Assembly (NCBI GenBank): GCA_012963895.1
Contig: DTUW01000051.1
Location: 1 to 8,717, forward strand
Direction of reading: 5' to 3'
Source of the DNA: Campylobacterales bacterium
GTDB lineage: Bacteria > Campylobacterota > Campylobacteria > Campylobacterales > Thiovulaceae
Length of the DNA stretch: 8,717 nt
The translations under genes were made by a program, and so were the position numbers. Below the pieces are notes generated by a model. That model made no database searches. It worked only from the letters and a program-made list of their open reading frames with translations, and had not been told where the DNA came from. This document shows, one piece after another, positions 6,642 to 8,717 of the stretch (its first letter is position 1; each line of letters begins with the position of its first letter).

Positions 6642-7363
6642 GAGGGCTACTATTTTGGATTTCAATTTCTATATATCTATTCAGTGGCACTATCCAAATT
6701 GCTGTTGCCTCCAATCTTAGTTTTGTTATTGAAAAACTGATTCAGGAGTTCCACCTCATCTATCCAAATATTAGAATAAAAACATCTATCGGAAGCAGTG
6801 GAACATTGACCACCCAAATACTACATGGAGCCCCTTACCAACTATTCCTAAGTGCCGACATGAAATATCCAGATATTCTATTCTCCAAAAAGATAGCTCC
6901 TATCCCTCCTGTTGTCTATGCAAAAGGTGAGATAGCCCTACTAAGTAGAAAGGAGATAGAGCTAAATGGACTTTCTACCTTACGAAACAGCTCCATTCGG
7001 AAAATTGCTATTGCAAACCCCAAAATCGCTCCTTATGGTAGGGCCTCGGTGGAGGCTCTGAAAAATAGTGGTATCTGGAAAGAGATTCGAAACAAAATAG
7101 TTTATGGAGAGTCCATATCGCAAACTCTAATATACACTTTAAAGGTTACCGATATTGGAATAGTGGCTAAATCTGCTCTTTTCAATCCAAAAATGAAAAA
7201 TCTAAATTGGGTAGAGATAGATACTAAGCTATACACTCCAATATCTCAGGGAATGGTTGTTCTAAATCGAGGGTTTGAAAATAGTGAAGTTTGGGAGTTC
7301 TATAATTTCATATTGAGCAATAGAGGACAAGAGATTTTTAGAGAGTATGGATATGGAGAGTGA
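6638..7363 (+). CDS. modA: ModA-like molybdate ABC transporter substrate-binding protein
   Basis: The 241-aa product has the ModA layout: a short signal peptide (~1-17), a first strand IQIAVASNLS at ~19-28, GSSGTLTTQILHGAP at ~52-66, an ANPKIAPYGRAS segment in the middle, then YGESISQTL followed by DIGIV, and a C-terminal YGYG typical of the group. These loops supply the oxyanion-binding backbone and Ser/Tyr side chains in known ModA proteins. Molybdate or tungstate binding in the periplasm is the expected role. No modB or modC is in the window, so this is an orphan gene unless the permease is encoded elsewhere. The start is GTG 6638, overlapping the peptidase stop as GTGA; an in-frame TGA at 6602 and the absence of another start codon leave no alternative. 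There is no good ribosome binding site, so translational coupling is likely. The signal peptide has only one Arg and an unclear cleavage site. Confidence 0.85.
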   Translation: MRGLLFWISISIYLFSGTIQIAVASNLSFVIEKLIQEFHLIYPNIRIKTSIGSSGTLTTQILHGAPYQLFLSADMKYPDILFSKKIAPIPPVVYAKGEIALLSRKEIELNGLSTLRNSSIRKIAIANPKIAPYGRASVEALKNSGIWKEIRNKIVYGESISQTLIYTLKVTDIGIVAKSALFNPKMKNLNWVEIDTKLYTPISQGMVVLNRGFENSEVWEFYNFILSNRGQEIFREYGYGE

Positions 7364-8717
7364 TACTATTACCGCTATTGCTACCCCTCACGGAGTTGGA
7401 GCGATTGCTATTGTTCGGGTAAGTGGTCAAAAAGCATTAGATATAGCCTCAAAGATGACTAAGAGGGATAAGAACTCCTTTACTCCAAGATATGCCTATC
7501 TGATGAATATATACGATTCCAAAAATAGGGTAATAGACAAAGGGATAGTTATCTATTTCAAAGCCCCCTACTCCTTTACAGGTGAGGATATAGTGGAGTT
7601 CCAAATCCACGGGGGGATAGCAGTATCTAAATTGGTTCTAAATACGGCACTCCATTACGGAGCGAGATTGGCAAGGGCTGGGGAATTCTCCAAACGGGCA
7701 TTTCTCAATGGAAAAGTGGATTTGACAGAGGCAGAAGCCATAACCTCTATTATTGAAGCAAAGAGCGAGGAGGCGGTATATCAACTATCTAAGCAACTCA
7801 ATGGAGAGTTAAAAACTCTTGTATCTGAAATCAGAGATAGATTGGTTCATGTTTTAGCCCATTCTGAGGTGGTGATAGATTATGCAGAAGAGGATTTACC
7901 AGAAGATATTGAGAGAGATATATATAACCAACTCCAAGATATTTCCAAATCCCTATCCAATCTACTGGAAAGTAGCAAAAGAAGAAATAGGATTTTTGAA
8001 GGGTTTAAGATAGCTATCGTAGGTCGTCCAAATGTTGGAAAAAGTTCATTGCTCAATGCAATTTTGAACGACGAGAGGGCGATAGTTACAGATATTGCAG
8101 GAACTACAAGGGATAGGGTGGAGGAGTATATCAATATCGGAACTCACTTAGTAAAGATAGTAGATACTGCTGGTATTCGAAAGAGTTCAGATATTGTAGA
8201 GCAGATAGGAATTGATAGGAGTATTGAAGCGATAGAGGAGGCTGATATTGTCGTTGCCCTTTTTGATGGTTCAGAGGAGTTGCAAAAAGATGATTTGACA
8301 CTGATAGAGATATTGAAACGATACACCTCATCGAAAGATATTCTATTAGTTTTGAATAAGAGAGATAGAGATAGAAAATTGCTATTTCCTGAAACCATCT
8401 CACACCTACCTACTATCCAAATATCCTCTAAATTTAGAGAGATAGCTCCACTTTTGGAGAAATTAGAAGAGATTCTAAATTCTCTCAATACCTCATCAGA
8501 TGGAGGAATAGTATTGAGTTCGATAAGACAAGTCGATGAGGTAGAGAAGACGATAGAGGCTATCCAATCGGCTTTTGAACCTTTGAAAAGTGGAGAGCTG
8601 GAACTATTTTCATTCTACATCAATGAAGCTATCAACCATATCACCTCCATATCAAGACCATACCAATATAGTGAAATGTTGGACAAGATGTTTAGTAGTT
8701 TCTGTTTAGGAAAATAG
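7353..8717 (+). CDS. mnmE: tRNA uridine-5-carboxymethylaminomethyl modification GTPase MnmE (TrmE)
   Basis: MnmE works with MnmG to modify U34 of tRNAs reading split codon boxes, using a folate one-carbon unit. Numbering from ATG 7353: the N-terminal formyl-folate domain includes TIAxATPHGVGAIAI-like sequence at ~5-20 and GEDIVEFQIHGG; the central helical domain is followed by the G domain with GRPNVGKSS at 224-232, GTTRD at 250-254, DTAG at 271-274 and NKRD at 335-338; the protein ends in FCLGK, carrying the conserved catalytic cysteine (FCIGK in most members). ATG 7353 gives 454 aa, the same as E. coli MnmE, and puts AGAGAG (7340-7345) 7 bases upstream; ATG 7347 is possible but would leave a 1-base spacing. 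It overlaps the modA-like gene by 11 bases (17 from ATG 7347). The gene is intact and its stop ends exactly at the window edge. Confidence 0.96.
   Translation: MESDTITAIATPHGVGAIAIVRVSGQKALDIASKMTKRDKNSFTPRYAYLMNIYDSKNRVIDKGIVIYFKAPYSFTGEDIVEFQIHGGIAVSKLVLNTALHYGARLARAGEFSKRAFLNGKVDLTEAEAITSIIEAKSEEAVYQLSKQLNGELKTLVSEIRDRLVHVLAHSEVVIDYAEEDLPEDIERDIYNQLQDISKSLSNLLESSKRRNRIFEGFKIAIVGRPNVGKSSLLNAILNDERAIVTDIAGTTRDRVEEYINIGTHLVKIVDTAGIRKSSDIVEQIGIDRSIEAIEEADIVVALFDGSEELQKDDLTLIEILKRYTSSKDILLVLNKRDRDRKLLFPETISHLPTIQISSKFREIAPLLEKLEEILNSLNTSSDGGIVLSSIRQVDEVEKTIEAIQSAFEPLKSGELELFSFYINEAINHITSISRPYQYSEMLDKMFSSFCLGK

Noticed and set aside
1..8717. tRNA, rRNA, transposase, integrase, toxin-antitoxin or phage-defence genes
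   Set aside because: None seen on either strand; every sizeable region is explained by the listed genes.

Overview
The window looks like a chromosomal stretch from a low-GC member of the Campylobacterota (former Epsilonproteobacteria). This is inferred from gene content: a SapC-family protein, an LPP20/FlgP-type lipoprotein, and an MnmE near lipoprotein genes, plus AT-rich codon use. I cannot fix the genus from sequence alone. All genes read on the + strand and there is no stretch over 300 bases without a gene.

Layout: bases 2-91 hold the last 29 codons of an unidentified gene, and its stop overlaps the ribosome binding site of a SapC-family gene (100-801). A 64-base gap (802-865) carries an 8-bp perfect dyad and an extended -10 promoter candidate. 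From 866 to the end, six genes follow with gaps of at most 17 bases or with overlaps, which suggests one transcription unit. They are an LPP20-family lipoprotein (866-1378), a 58-aa Tyr/Pro-rich lipoprotein (1382-1558), a 1033-aa modular lipoprotein (1576-4677), an M3-family zinc oligopeptidase with a TTG start (4692-6641), a ModA-like molybdate-binding protein (6638-7363) and a complete mnmE (about 7353-8717), whose stop codon is the last base triplet of the window.

The first half of the operon is an envelope module: three consecutive lipoproteins, probably exported by Sec and anchored by their lipobox cysteines. The large one is the most unusual object here. It has two N-terminal two-cysteine repeats, a tandem duplication of a ~270-residue beta-rich unit, an 82-residue Asn/Gln/Thr linker, seven more two-cysteine repeats, and a conserved-looking C-terminal domain with its own cysteine pair. 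The second half is metabolic or housekeeping: cytoplasmic peptide turnover, oxyanion binding without visible ModB/ModC partners, and tRNA wobble-uridine modification. The functional link between the halves is not obvious, and cotranscription may be only positional.

I found no RNA genes, CRISPR array, transposase, integrase or recognisable defence system. The candidate for something undescribed is the three-lipoprotein cluster, above all the large repeat lipoprotein.
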